Positions 6,586 to 13,866 of a stretch of DNA of 13,866 nucleotides are shown piece after piece. Every line of letters starts with the position of its first letter. Within the stretch, counting starts at the first letter, position 1. The translations under genes and the position numbers were made by a program. The stretch comes from JANRKT01 sp033763355 (GTDB taxonomy: Bacteria > Bacteroidota > Bacteroidia > Chitinophagales > Chitinophagaceae): contig JANRKT010000057.1 in the NCBI GenBank assembly GCA_033763355.1, positions 1 through 13,866 of the forward strand, read 5' to 3'. Below the pieces are notes generated by a model. The model was given only the letters and a program-made list of their open reading frames with translations. It was not told the DNA's origin and did not search any database.

Positions 6586-6710
6586 TGTCATTCCGATCCG
6601 CCACAGGCGGAGAGGAATCTGTTTTAAGAAAACCACACAACGTTATCCATCATTTCGATTAACAGATGCCTTCCCGCTTTTAGCGGGACAGGCCATTCGT
6701 CGGCATGACA
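6586..6710. repeat. 125-bp nested hairpin element (TCATTCCGA family)
   Basis: The ends TGTCATTCCGA (6586-6596) and TCGGCATGACA (6700-6710) are inverted with one mismatch. Inside them, GAGGAATCTGTT (6612-6623) pairs with AACAGATGCCTT (6661-6672) at 10 of 12 positions. Each arm carries its own small hairpin: CCGCC-ACA-GGCGG at 6598-6610 and CCCGCT-TTT-AGCGGG at 6673-6687. The whole could fold as a cross shape. It is non-coding, related to the shorter copy at 1010-1076, and probably a dispersed miniature element without its own transposase. Confidence 0.65.
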
Positions 6711-6763
6711 AACTCCGTAGGGTGATTTGCACAAGGCTAAGGCGGAGACCCGGGGAAGGAGAA

Positions 6764-7156
6764 TTATCGATGTTCGCCAAATTCTAAATAGTACGCACAA
6801 TATTCAACATAGGTCATTGTAATTGGGTTATTGTTTTCACGGTTTGACCAATTTGTAATGGTATCGTCAACTTCGTTTCCATCTTTAGTGCTCGTATCCC
6901 ATGTAAAATAGTCAGATGTTTCTAGGGCAAATGTAATTACTTCTAAATCCTCAATTTTGATATTGTGATTTATGATGTCACGACAAAGTTTAATTAGATG
7001 CTTTTTAGTAACAGTGAACTTTTCATCGCAATTAATAGCAGCTATTTTATAGTAAGAAGTGTCTTTTCCATGTGTAGCGGAGTCTATCAAATCCTTGCTT
7101 AATGCATTAGCGTTAATCTTGTCGGTAAAGTAGTCTTTTAATGCTTGTTCAGTCAT
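6764..7156 (-). CDS. Unknown low-GC accessory protein
   Basis: I do not recognise this 130-residue protein. It is acidic and polar, with no membrane segment, signal peptide or catalytic motif that I can name. Visible features are an N-terminal helical stretch (MTEQALKDYFTDKINA), a KHLIKLCRDIINHNIKIEDL helix-turn near 53-72, a DYFTWDTSTKDGNEVDDT acidic stretch, and a tyrosine-rich end (TYVEYCAYYLEFGEHR). The frame is open to an ATG at 7213, but those first codons fall in or next to repeat copy B; the ATG at 7156 is the better start. By my count the GC of 6841-7140 is about one third, well below the flanking genes. The gene is bracketed by the two direct repeats, as expected of a captured cassette. 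The polar, even codon content makes it likely real. Confidence 0.6.
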   Translation of the reverse strand: MTEQALKDYFTDKINANALSKDLIDSATHGKDTSYYKIAAINCDEKFTVTKKHLIKLCRDIINHNIKIEDLEVITFALETSDYFTWDTSTKDGNEVDDTITNWSNRENNNPITMTYVEYCAYYLEFGEHR

Positions 7157-7202
7157 TGGTTTTCTTACAATTAATTTACTGCTACTACTTATTGCTTGTA
7201 AT

Positions 7203-7276
7203 GGAACCGCCATTGCCGCTGTGCAGGGTGAAGGTATTTAAAATGTGTTACTGCTGCAAGGGGTAACTGTGTTGTT
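7203..7276. repeat. Direct repeat copy B
   Basis: This is the partner of copy A at 6368-6441: 63 of 74 positions match, and 7225-7251 is identical to 6390-6416. In minus-strand sense it lies between the glycosyltransferase end and the unknown low-GC gene. Weaker similarity to copy A continues to about 7300, covering one arm of the attC-like palindrome (GACTATATCGTAT against GGCTACAAGGTAT). The opposite arm is not found here, so this copy seems to lack the full palindrome. Confidence 0.8.
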
Positions 7277-7347
7277 TATCGACTATATCGTATAATGCCT
7301 GTCGGGATAAAGAGCTGAAAATTTTACTGTCACGCATCGGCTGCCGG

Positions 7348-8319
7348 CTAATTTTTTTTAAGCAAGTGGTAAGTTCCTGCAGCAAGGGGCTGCGGAAGTA
7401 AATTAAGAACTGAGAAGAGAATACCCCGGGCATTGGGATAAGGACTTAAATGATTTTGCCTCACCAGTTCTTTAATGCTCGTGCATAGCTCTTTTCTCTT
7501 TAAAATTTTACCGGCTATAAAAATAGCTGCGGGAAATTGCTTTCTCAGCTCATTTACATAAGCAGGATACTGATTTGCGGCGCAGTTGTTTTTTACATAG
7601 CCTGCATAATATAGTTTTTCATGCCATAATTCTGCAAACAGGTTCCATTTCCCTTTTCCAACAAGTGAGTTGGAATGGTGCACAATATACTTTCCCATCA
7701 CCGTATCAGATAGGATGCAGTTGCCGGAACGGAGTATCCTCAGCCACAGGTTAATGTCGCCTGCATAACCCAGGTTGTTATCAAACCCGCTATGGGAAAT
7801 CGCAGTTTCACGCCTGAATAAAGTATGCGAAAAAACAAATGGGTTGCCATTAAGCAGGATATTTGAAATCAGCCGGGCGCCATCAAAAACACCGGCAGAG
7901 GAAAGCCCCATCCGCTCCAGCTTTTCCTGGTGAAGTTTTTTTATTTCTTCAGCGCCATCGCCTTCAAATAGGGTTTTGCCTGTTATCAGAACGGCATCTT
8001 TATTTTCAAGCAATGGGACAATGGCTGATAAATAGGCCGGGTCAACCTGGTCATCATCATTAATAACCTGCACCCATTCACCCTGGGCCCTTGCAAGGCA
8101 GGCATTACAGTTTTTAAACTCACCGAGGTTGCGATAGTTCCTGAAGTACTTTACACCGGGAAAATGATTTATCTTGAAGTATTCTTCGGTTTCATTATTG
8201 GTTGAATCGTCGCCGATGATAATTTCAAATGAGCTGAATTGGACTTTTCTTAATTGTTCAAGCAAAATTAAAAGAAATCCCAGGCGGTTGTAAGTTGGAA
8301 TGCAAACGGAAAGTTTCAT
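7348..8319 (-). CDS. Family 2 glycosyltransferase
   Basis: The 323-residue enzyme has a GT-A fold and would move a sugar from a nucleotide-sugar donor to a glycan or lipid carrier at the cytoplasmic side of the membrane. The start is classic (MKLSVCIPTYNR). It is followed by the nucleotide-binding acidic pair D37-D38 in IIIGDDST, the DxD-type metal site at N87-D90 (QVINDDDQVD), and an acceptor-side catalytic base, probably D188 in YAGDINLWLR. The C-terminal third is helical and poorly conserved, ending with a hydrophobic segment (GILFSVLNLLPQPLAAG) that may touch the membrane. The acceptor and donor are unknown, and no polysaccharide cluster surrounds the gene. Its stop is 71 nt from direct repeat copy B. 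Upstream, across 161 nt, is a conserved unknown gene on the same strand. Confidence 0.9.
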   Translation of the reverse strand: MKLSVCIPTYNRLGFLLILLEQLRKVQFSSFEIIIGDDSTNNETEEYFKINHFPGVKYFRNYRNLGEFKNCNACLARAQGEWVQVINDDDQVDPAYLSAIVPLLENKDAVLITGKTLFEGDGAEEIKKLHQEKLERMGLSSAGVFDGARLISNILLNGNPFVFSHTLFRRETAISHSGFDNNLGYAGDINLWLRILRSGNCILSDTVMGKYIVHHSNSLVGKGKWNLFAELWHEKLYYAGYVKNNCAANQYPAYVNELRKQFPAAIFIAGKILKRKELCTSIKELVRQNHLSPYPNARGILFSVLNLLPQPLAAGTYHLLKKN

Positions 8320-8427
8320 AAAAAATTTTTATTCTGTTAAATTAACTGTTGCTTGCAATCGTTGTTAATAGATAAGAATACGGAGAAGAAGATGTTTTGT
8401 GGCTTTTGGGGTCTGTTAACGGGTTTG

Positions 8428-8435
8428 CAAAGATA
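8428..8435 (-). promoter_or_regulatory. Candidate -7 box for the glycosyltransferase gene
   Basis: On the minus strand the sequence reads TATCTTTG, a full match to the Bacteroidota -7 pattern TAnnTTTG, about 110 nt upstream of the glycosyltransferase ATG at 8319. I find no TTG at the expected distance upstream, so this is only half a promoter by pattern. Confidence 0.3.
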
Positions 8436-8480
8436 ATTTGTAACAGGCGGTGAAATTAAGCATTTAATGGCCTGGAGGAT

Positions 8481-9086
8481 TCAATTATTCATCTGCTGAA
8501 ACAAATGGTCAACAATACCCGGGAGTTCCCTGATGTTGTGGAGTCCTTCTTTTTTGCCTTCATCAAGCGCCATAAACTCAATTGTGCCGATGCGGGTTTC
8601 CATGTCGTATTCGCCCAGCATGTTGTCAAGTATAATAAAAGCCGCTTGTTTGTACAGTTCAGAATCTTCATAACCGCGTATGTGCAGCTGCAGTGAAATG
8701 GATGAAGGTTCCTGTGCAAGCAGGAAATAAACGTCTTCAAAGCCAAATGTTTTATTGCCAAGCTGCAGGGTAAACTCATCTGTAATCCTGGGGCGGAATG
8801 CAATGATCTCCCATCTTTCCAGTTTGGGGGCCACTTCCACAAGGTTGATTACCGCGGGAAAATTTTCCCGGATGCCATCTGCGGAAATCACAAATTCTTT
8901 TTTCTTGTTCTCTTCGTTTAAGCTGAACTGGTAAGTGAGCCCCGTATGATATTGCTGCAGTTTGTCGTACATCTCCTTCAGCAAAGGGCCTTTGGTTTCA
9001 TCGTTCAGGTAATACTTTTCTTCATTGGCTGCAAACCAATCCCAGAATTCTTTTTCCGATATCCTTTTTTCCGGTAAGCCGGGCAT
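8481..9086 (-). CDS. Conserved protein of unknown function
   Basis: I recognise this 201-residue protein as a type seen in several bacterial groups but without a known role. It opens with a helix (EKRISEKEFWDWFAANEEKY). A central block follows: KEFVISADGIRENFPAVINL and a WEIIAFRPR signature (about 63-100). The C-terminal half contains ISLQLHIRGYED (134-145), AAFIILDNMLGEYDMETRIG (148-167), and an end rich in acidic residues and leucine. It lacks a signal peptide and membrane segments, so it should be cytoplasmic. The ATG at 9086 follows an AT-rich stretch and has no clear ribosome-binding site, as is common in this phylum. The amidohydrolase gene upstream on the same strand ends 46 nt away (stop at 9133), so the two could share a transcript. 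Confidence 0.8.
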   Translation of the reverse strand: MPGLPEKRISEKEFWDWFAANEEKYYLNDETKGPLLKEMYDKLQQYHTGLTYQFSLNEENKKKEFVISADGIRENFPAVINLVEVAPKLERWEIIAFRPRITDEFTLQLGNKTFGFEDVYFLLAQEPSSISLQLHIRGYEDSELYKQAAFIILDNMLGEYDMETRIGTIEFMALDEGKKEGLHNIRELPGIVDHLFQQMNN

Positions 9087-9132
9087 TTTATTTTTTTACT
9101 GGTGCTCCTGCCGCATAAAACCAGCAGTATAT

Positions 9133-10452
9133 TTATTTCTTTTTAACCGGCGCTGCAGTCAGCCGGGCATAATCAAATACAATATGGCAAAATGCTTTTA
9201 CGCCCACATCCAGCATGCTGTCGTCAATATAAAAATCAGGGGTATGGTGCGCTGATGCTTCTTTTGGGTTTTTGCCTTTGGGCATCCCGCCAAGGAAGAA
9301 AAAGAAAGAAGGCGCTTTTTCACCAAAGTAGGAGAAGTCTTCTGCGCCGGTTGTCCATTCCGATTCCAGCACATTTTCTTTGCCTGCTGCATTTTCAAGT
9401 GAGGGCAGCATCATCTTAACCAGTTCAGGTGTATTGTAGGTTACCAGTGTTTTGGTATCAATGACCACTTCAACTGTTGCGTTGGATGCTTCAGCAATTT
9501 TGGTTGCAGTATGGCGTATGCGTTCATGCACATCCTTCTGCATTTCACTGTTCAATGTACGGATGGTTCCTTCCATTACCGCTTCTTCAGGCAATATATT
9601 GCTGCGTACGCCGCTGTTTATTTTACCAACCGTTATTACCACAGGCGCTTTGGTTAAATTTTCCTGGCGGCTTACAATGGTTTGCAGCCCGTTGATGATT
9701 TGTGCAGATACCACGATGGGGTCAATCCCGCTCCAGGGTTGTGAGCCGTGCGACTGTTTGCCTTTTACTTTTATGGTAAACCAGTCGCTTGATGCCATGG
9801 TGGCGCCCGATTTGTACCTTATTTTCCCGATTTCAGTCTGCGAATTGATGTGTATGCCGAAGATGGCATCTACTTTGGGGTTGTCCATTACACCTTCTTT
9901 TACCATTAATGGCGCCCCGCCTTCTTCATTTGGCGGCGGGCCTTCTTCTGAGGGCTGAAAAATAAATTTAACCGTGCCGGTCAAATCTTTTTTTATGGAT
10001 GAGAGCACTTCTGCCGTGCCCATCAGCATGGCCACGTGTGAATCATGGCCGCAGGCATGCATTACAGGCACTTTCTGCCCGATGTATTCAGACATTACAG
10101 TTGATTTGAAAGGAACATCCACCCTTTCCTGCACAGGCAATGCATCCATATCTGCACGCAACGCTACTACCGGCCCGGGTTTCCCTCCTTTTAATATACC
10201 CACTACGCCTGTTTTGGCAACACCTGCCTGCACTTCTATGCCGAGGGATTTTAAATGAGCGGCAATGTATTCCATGGTTTTAAACTCACGGTTGCCAAGT
10301 TCAGGGTTTTGGTGAATATGCCTCCTCCATTCTATGACTTTTGCTGAAACGGACTGCGCTTTTTGGTTAATTTGCTGTTGTACGGTTTGCGAAAATGAAA
10401 CAAGCCCGGAAAGGGAAATCACAATAAAAGCAGTTACGGTTTTTAATCTCAT
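9133..10452 (-). CDS. Secreted M20-family amidohydrolase (hippurate/N-acyl amino acid type)
   Basis: The 439-residue enzyme belongs to peptidase family M20D, which splits N-acyl amino acids such as hippurate or indole-acetyl amino acids using two metal ions. Residues 1-21 are a signal peptide (basic MRLK, hydrophobic core, cut likely before Q22 in VSFSQ), so the enzyme is probably periplasmic. Metal ligands are C134 and H136 in HACGHDSH, E169-E170 in QPSEEG, H201 in FGIHI and H403 in AHHTPDF; RADMDALP at 99-106 is also typical. A dimerisation domain (about 215-330) includes H235 in GKQSHGSQPW. All are intact. The exact substrate cannot be told from sequence. The gene is divergent from the ATPase across 246 nt, and the unknown gene at 8481-9086 follows 46 nt downstream. 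Confidence 0.92.
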   Translation of the reverse strand: MRLKTVTAFIVISLSGLVSFSQTVQQQINQKAQSVSAKVIEWRRHIHQNPELGNREFKTMEYIAAHLKSLGIEVQAGVAKTGVVGILKGGKPGPVVALRADMDALPVQERVDVPFKSTVMSEYIGQKVPVMHACGHDSHVAMLMGTAEVLSSIKKDLTGTVKFIFQPSEEGPPPNEEGGAPLMVKEGVMDNPKVDAIFGIHINSQTEIGKIRYKSGATMASSDWFTIKVKGKQSHGSQPWSGIDPIVVSAQIINGLQTIVSRQENLTKAPVVITVGKINSGVRSNILPEEAVMEGTIRTLNSEMQKDVHERIRHTATKIAEASNATVEVVIDTKTLVTYNTPELVKMMLPSLENAAGKENVLESEWTTGAEDFSYFGEKAPSFFFFLGGMPKGKNPKEASAHHTPDFYIDDSMLDVGVKAFCHIVFDYARLTAAPVKKK

Positions 10453-10698
10453 GTCCTGGTATAATTTAAATTGAATGTAAGAAATAATTCACAATCGGGG
10501 GATGTAGCTGGGAGCAGTCGGCAGGCAGCAGTTGCAGGCTTCAGGCATGAGTGGGGTTGGACGGTTAAGACATAACTCTTATTTATCTTTAGGTTTACCG
10601 ATGGCATAGTTCATCGCCTATAGCCCGGGGTTATGAATTAAACTTTTGATAACCGCAGAATACAGGCAATCGCCTTTATCTTTACCGGTAACAGCATT
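10453..10698. other. 246-nt divergent region between amidohydrolase and P-type ATPase
   Basis: The region must hold both promoters. On the plus strand, TATCTTTA occurs twice (10584-10591 and 10677-10684), each one base from the -7 pattern TAnnTTTG. Neither has a TTG at 17-23 nt upstream, so I do not choose between them. A G-rich stretch (10496-10560) and a short GATG/CATC hairpin around 10600-10616 are visible. I see no gene. Confidence 0.3.
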
Positions 10699-13380
10699 AT
10701 GACAAACCCTTCAAATACCTGGTATCAAGTTACGGCTGAAGAAGTGCAGCGGCATTTTGCTGTGCCGCCTGACGGGCTTACGAAAGATGAAGTGGTAAAA
10801 AGGCAGCAGCAGTATGGGCTCAATGTTATTCCACAACCCAAAGGCAAAAGCCTAGCAGCTATTTTCTTCAGCCAGTTTCTTAACCCGCTGATATATGTTT
10901 TGATTGGCGCCGCAATCGTATCGCTTATCTCAGGCGATGTAAAGGATGCCATCTTCATCTTCGCCATTATTGTGATTAATGCCATATTGGGCACATATCA
11001 GGAATGGCGTGCCGAAAACAGCGCCGCTGCTTTGCGGAACCTCGTAAAAGTGCAGTGCAGGGTTAAAAGGGGAGGAAAGATTTACCAGGTAGAGGCGGAA
11101 GACCTTGTTCCGGGTGATTTGGTTTTTCTTGAATCGGGGTTTAAAGTGCCTGCCGACCTGCGTTTGATTGAAGTGCATGACCTCACCATTGAAGAAGCCC
11201 TGCTTACAGGCGAGTCTGTTGCCGTATCAAAACTCACTACCCCCGTTGCCGGTGAGCATGTGGCCCTCGGCGATCAGTTGAATATGGCTTTTGCCGCTAC
11301 TACGGTTCAAAAAGGAAGGGGATGGGGCATTGTTGCAGAAACAGGAAAGAAAACTGAGATTGGGAAGATTGCAGATTCATTAAGTGTTACAGAAGATGAA
11401 AAACCGCCATTAATCAGGCGAATGGATGCTTTCTCAAAAAAGATAAGCATTGCAGTGCTGGTAATCTGTTTGCTGCTTGGCGTTATCGGCTGGCTGGAGG
11501 GCATCCCCCTTAAAGAAATTTTCTTTTTGATGGTTGCGGTTGGTGTATCTGCCATTCCCGAAGGGTTGCCCATTGCATTAACCGTTGCCCTTTCTATTGG
11601 CACAAGAAGAATGGCCAGAAGGAATGTAATTGTAAGAAAACTTCCTGCTGTGGAAGGTTTGGGGAGTTGTACGCTGATTGCTTCTGATAAAACGGGTACG
11701 CTTACCATGGACCAGCAATCAGTTAAAAAAATTTCACTGCCGGGGGAACGGGCTTATTTTGTTACCGGCCAGGGATACAACGGAGAAGGAGAGATAACAG
11801 ATGAAGCGGAACGCACAGTTACTGACCTTGATGAACCCATGTTTGATTTTATACAGGGCTGCATACTTTGCAACGAAGGTATTTTGCGTAAAACAGATAA
11901 CGGCTGGGAACATTCAGGCGACGCAGTGGATGTGGCCCTGCGTGCCATTGCATACAAAGCAGGGAAGAACCCCGCTTATTTTAAAGAAGGGGCTGAAGTG
12001 GTTGAAATGGTGCCGTACGAATCAGAGAATAAGTTTTCGGCAGTGTACTTCCGTTATAAAGGGCAACTTCGTTTTGTAATGAAAGGCGCAGTGGAAGTGG
12101 TGGCAAAGGGATTGACACACGGAACCGATAAACAGGTGCATGAAGAATCAGAACAAATGGCTGCTGAAGGTTACAGGGTAATTGCACTGGCTGCCGCAGT
12201 TGTTGAAGATACATCTATTGAAAACTTACCTGCACTGGATCTGCTGGGTCTTGTGGGTTTGATTGACCCGTTAAGGCCCGAAGCTGTTGAAGCGGTAAAA
12301 GGGTGCAGGCAGGCGGGCATCAGGGTGGTAATGGTTACAGGGGACCATCCTGCAACGGCATTGGCTATTGCAAAGAACCTGGGTTTGGCGCAAGATGGCA
12401 AATCAATTATTACAGGCGCTGAATTAGCAAGTTTAGAAAAAGTAAGTGCGGACCATATTGCTTTGCGCATTAAAGATAAAAATGTGTTTGCCCGTGTAAC
12501 CCCATTGCAGAAACAAAAGATTGTGGAGGTGATGAAGGGTGACAGAAATTTTGTGGCTGTAACAGGCGATGGCGCAAATGATGCGCCTGCGTTAAAATCT
12601 GCACATATTGGAGTGGCCATGGGCAGCGGTACCGACCTGGCAAAAGAAGCATCTTCCATTATTGTTACTGATAACAATTTTGCATCTATAGCAGCAGGAG
12701 TGGAAGAAGGCCGGTTTACATACGATAACCTGCGCAAAATTATTTACCTGCTTATATCAACGGGAGCTGCCGAAATCCTTACGGTGGCATTGGCGCTTTT
12801 TACCAATATGCCTTTGCCTTTTCTTGCCGTGCAGTTACTGTGGCTTAACCTGGTAACAAACGGCATACAGGATATTGCGCTTGCATTTGAAAAAGGCGAC
12901 CCTGAGGCCATGAAGAAACCACCACGTGACCCTGAAGAAAATATTTTTGACCGGCTGATGAACCTTCAGATTGTTGTATCAGGTATTGTTATTTCAGCAG
13001 TGGTTTTTGTTACATGGTACCACCTGCTAAATAATTTGAACTACGATGAAAAGCATGCCCGCACAGTTGTAATGATGCTGATGGTATTGCTGCAGAATTT
13101 TCATGTACTCAACTGCCGTTCTGAAACAAAGTCGCTTTTTAAAATACCGCTGAAGAACAATTATGTGTTGCTTGCGGGCATTATTGTAGCGCAGTCAGTA
13201 CATATTTCCGCTTCATATATCCCCGGCCTCAGCGATACCCTGCACCTTGAACCGCTTACTTTTAATGAATGGCTGTTTTTAATACCGGATGCAGCCATTA
13301 TTTTAATTGTAATGGAAATATTTAAATGGTGGTGGAGGAGAAAATACAAGCTGAACAAAATTCAGCCCGCGGTTTTATAG
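10699..13380 (+). CDS. P2-type cation-transporting ATPase (Ca2+-ATPase-like)
   Basis: A complete 893-residue ion pump of the plasma membrane. The order of parts is the N-terminal cation-ATPase domain (about 5-75), M1-M2 (about 52-98), actuator domain with LLTGES (168-173), M3-M4 (about 250-300) with PEGLP at 287-291, phosphorylation loop with D330 in SDKTGTLT, nucleotide domain with KGA at 462-464, then TGD (547-549), TGDGAND (622-628), and six C-terminal helices from about 680. Everything needed for the phosphoenzyme cycle is present. E288 in M4 and E692 in M5 match calcium-site glutamates of SERCA, but M5 has G689 where SERCA has N768, and M6 reads NLVTNGIQD, so D800 of SERCA becomes N721. 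Calcium is therefore only one possible cargo. It is transcribed alone and ends directly against the GNAT gene. Confidence 0.95.
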   Translation: MTNPSNTWYQVTAEEVQRHFAVPPDGLTKDEVVKRQQQYGLNVIPQPKGKSLAAIFFSQFLNPLIYVLIGAAIVSLISGDVKDAIFIFAIIVINAILGTYQEWRAENSAAALRNLVKVQCRVKRGGKIYQVEAEDLVPGDLVFLESGFKVPADLRLIEVHDLTIEEALLTGESVAVSKLTTPVAGEHVALGDQLNMAFAATTVQKGRGWGIVAETGKKTEIGKIADSLSVTEDEKPPLIRRMDAFSKKISIAVLVICLLLGVIGWLEGIPLKEIFFLMVAVGVSAIPEGLPIALTVALSIGTRRMARRNVIVRKLPAVEGLGSCTLIASDKTGTLTMDQQSVKKISLPGERAYFVTGQGYNGEGEITDEAERTVTDLDEPMFDFIQGCILCNEGILRKTDNGWEHSGDAVDVALRAIAYKAGKNPAYFKEGAEVVEMVPYESENKFSAVYFRYKGQLRFVMKGAVEVVAKGLTHGTDKQVHEESEQMAAEGYRVIALAAAVVEDTSIENLPALDLLGLVGLIDPLRPEAVEAVKGCRQAGIRVVMVTGDHPATALAIAKNLGLAQDGKSIITGAELASLEKVSADHIALRIKDKNVFARVTPLQKQKIVEVMKGDRNFVAVTGDGANDAPALKSAHIGVAMGSGTDLAKEASSIIVTDNNFASIAAGVEEGRFTYDNLRKIIYLLISTGAAEILTVALALFTNMPLPFLAVQLLWLNLVTNGIQDIALAFEKGDPEAMKKPPRDPEENIFDRLMNLQIVVSGIVISAVVFVTWYHLLNNLNYDEKHARTVVMMLMVLLQNFHVLNCRSETKSLFKIPLKNNYVLLAGIIVAQSVHISASYIPGLSDTLHLEPLTFNEWLFLIPDAAIILIVMEIFKWWWRRKYKLNKIQPAVL

Positions 13381-13866
13381 TCAATTTCCGGGGGTGGCCC
13401 AGTCCCAGAGTATCACTTCCCAGTCGTCGGTAGCATCCTTGTAACGGTGTATGGTTTTAAAGCCCGCTTTTGCATGCGCCCTTAACGAACGCTGGTTGCG
13501 TACAGATACTTCAGTAAGCACAAAATCATATTGCAGGCTGTACAGCTCCCGGTGCTTTTCATAAAGCATTTCAAATATCCCTTTGCCCCTGTAAGCTTTG
13601 GAAACACATATTTGCCCGATAATATAATATTTGTACTGGCTGATGGGGCGGTTGTTAAACTGCGCTTTATCAAATTCATTAAACATAGGCACCAGTACAG
13701 GTACCAGGTCACGGCATTCTTTCAGCATCACCAGTGCATAGGCAATTACTTTATCATCATCTTTTACAATAACGGACGGGGAAAGCCCGTGCATTTGTTT
13801 CAGTACGTCAAAACTGTGGTGCACCGTTACAAAGCCCTGGCCCTGCAATTCATCTTCAGTAATATT
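13381..13866 (-). CDS. GNAT-family N-acetyltransferase, 5' end outside the window
   Basis: This is the C-terminal part of a GNAT acetyltransferase, which moves an acetyl group from acetyl-CoA to an amine on a protein or small molecule. The acetyl-CoA binding motif is clear: ICVSKAYRGKGIFEMLY, containing the R/QxxGxG/A pattern as YRGKGI. After it come TEVSVRNQRSLRAHAKAGF, with the usual N and AxxGF features, and a final strand (WEVILWDW). The frame has no stop through the window edge; the TTG at 13848 is a leucine codon inside the gene, with ITEDE read just before it, so the true start lies beyond 13866. The substrate is unknown. The stop abuts the ATPase stop with no space between the two convergent genes. 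Confidence 0.88.
   Translation of the reverse strand, partial: NITEDELQGQGFVTVHHSFDVLKQMHGLSPSVIVKDDDKVIAYALVMLKECRDLVPVLVPMFNEFDKAQFNNRPISQYKYYIIGQICVSKAYRGKGIFEMLYEKHRELYSLQYDFVLTEVSVRNQRSLRAHAKAGFKTIHRYKDATDDWEVILWDWATPGN

Larger units (their letters stand above)
6318..6763. other. 446-nt repeat-rich gap between the Crp/Fnr gene and an unknown gene
   Basis: No gene is supported here. The gap contains, in order, direct repeat copy A (6368-6441), an attC-like palindrome (6441-6524) and a 125-bp nested hairpin element (6586-6710). The open frame extending the Crp/Fnr gene leftwards from 6500 is a by-product of the repeat, since the related repeat at 7203-7276 precedes an unrelated gene. The last 50 nt before the unknown gene's stop are purine-rich and show no clear structure. 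Confidence 0.6.

Noticed and set aside
7157..7213. Extra 19 residues at the N-terminus of the unknown low-GC protein
   Set aside because: The first codons fall in or beside repeat copy B, and an ATG at 7156 gives a cleaner start.
7248..7433. 61-residue minus-strand open frame across the end of the glycosyltransferase gene
   Set aside because: It lies in another frame of that gene and continues into repeat copy B.
9452..9958. 168-residue plus-strand open frame inside the amidohydrolase gene
   Set aside because: It is antisense to conserved M20 sequence and has no independent support.
12171..12737. 188-residue minus-strand open frame inside the ATPase gene
   Set aside because: It is antisense to the strongly conserved TGD-TGDGAND region and is a shadow of that coding strand.
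13846..13848. TTG as the start of the GNAT gene
   Set aside because: The frame is open upstream to the window edge and reads a plausible protein sequence (ITEDE before the TTG), so the gene is cut by the window.

Overview
The window looks like chromosomal DNA from a member of the Bacteroidota, most probably a Chitinophagaceae-type bacterium. The reasons are the moderate GC content, the near absence of Shine-Dalgarno sequences before good start codons, AT-rich TAnnTTTG-like promoter boxes, short intergenic hairpin repeats of the TCATTTCGA and TGTGGTT kinds, and proteins that read like that lineage. The taxonomic call comes from memory of those families, not from a database search.

Layout, left to right. 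1-2.0 kb: a histone-deacetylase-like hydrolase (+), then a gap with a strong minus-strand terminator and a hairpin repeat, then a LexA/CI-like XRE-S24 repressor (-) with an inverted repeat just before its start. 2.0-3.9 kb: a membrane-anchored conserved unknown, SurE nucleotidase and a small three-helix membrane protein that overlaps surE by 7 nt (all +). 3.9-5.1 kb: an 81-bp nested palindrome between convergent genes, signal peptidase II (lspA, -), and a 446-nt gap with a second hairpin repeat. 5.1-7.3 kb: a lower-GC accessory stretch on the minus strand, with a CxxC alkylhydroperoxidase-like enzyme, a Crp/Fnr regulator, a long gap full of repeats and an unrecognised low-GC gene. 7.3-10.5 kb (all -): a family 2 glycosyltransferase, a conserved unknown and a secreted M20 amidohydrolase. 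10.7-13.9 kb: a complete P2-type cation ATPase (+) meeting, stop codon to stop codon, a GNAT acetyltransferase (-) that runs off the window edge.

Most of the window is ordinary housekeeping or maintenance content: lipoprotein maturation, nucleotide turnover, ion transport and acetyl-group chemistry. The most unusual part is 6.37-7.30 kb. Two direct repeats (63 of 74 positions identical, exactly 835 bp apart) bracket the unknown low-GC gene. One copy abuts an 84-bp imperfect palindrome whose arms are arranged like an integron attC site. I read this as a possible cassette-like mobile unit, but no recombinase is in the window and the core sites do not match the attC consensus fully. The nearby Crp/Fnr and hydroperoxidase genes probably work as a regulator-effector pair for oxidative stress; two ACTTT-N2-AAAGT palindromes lie between them.
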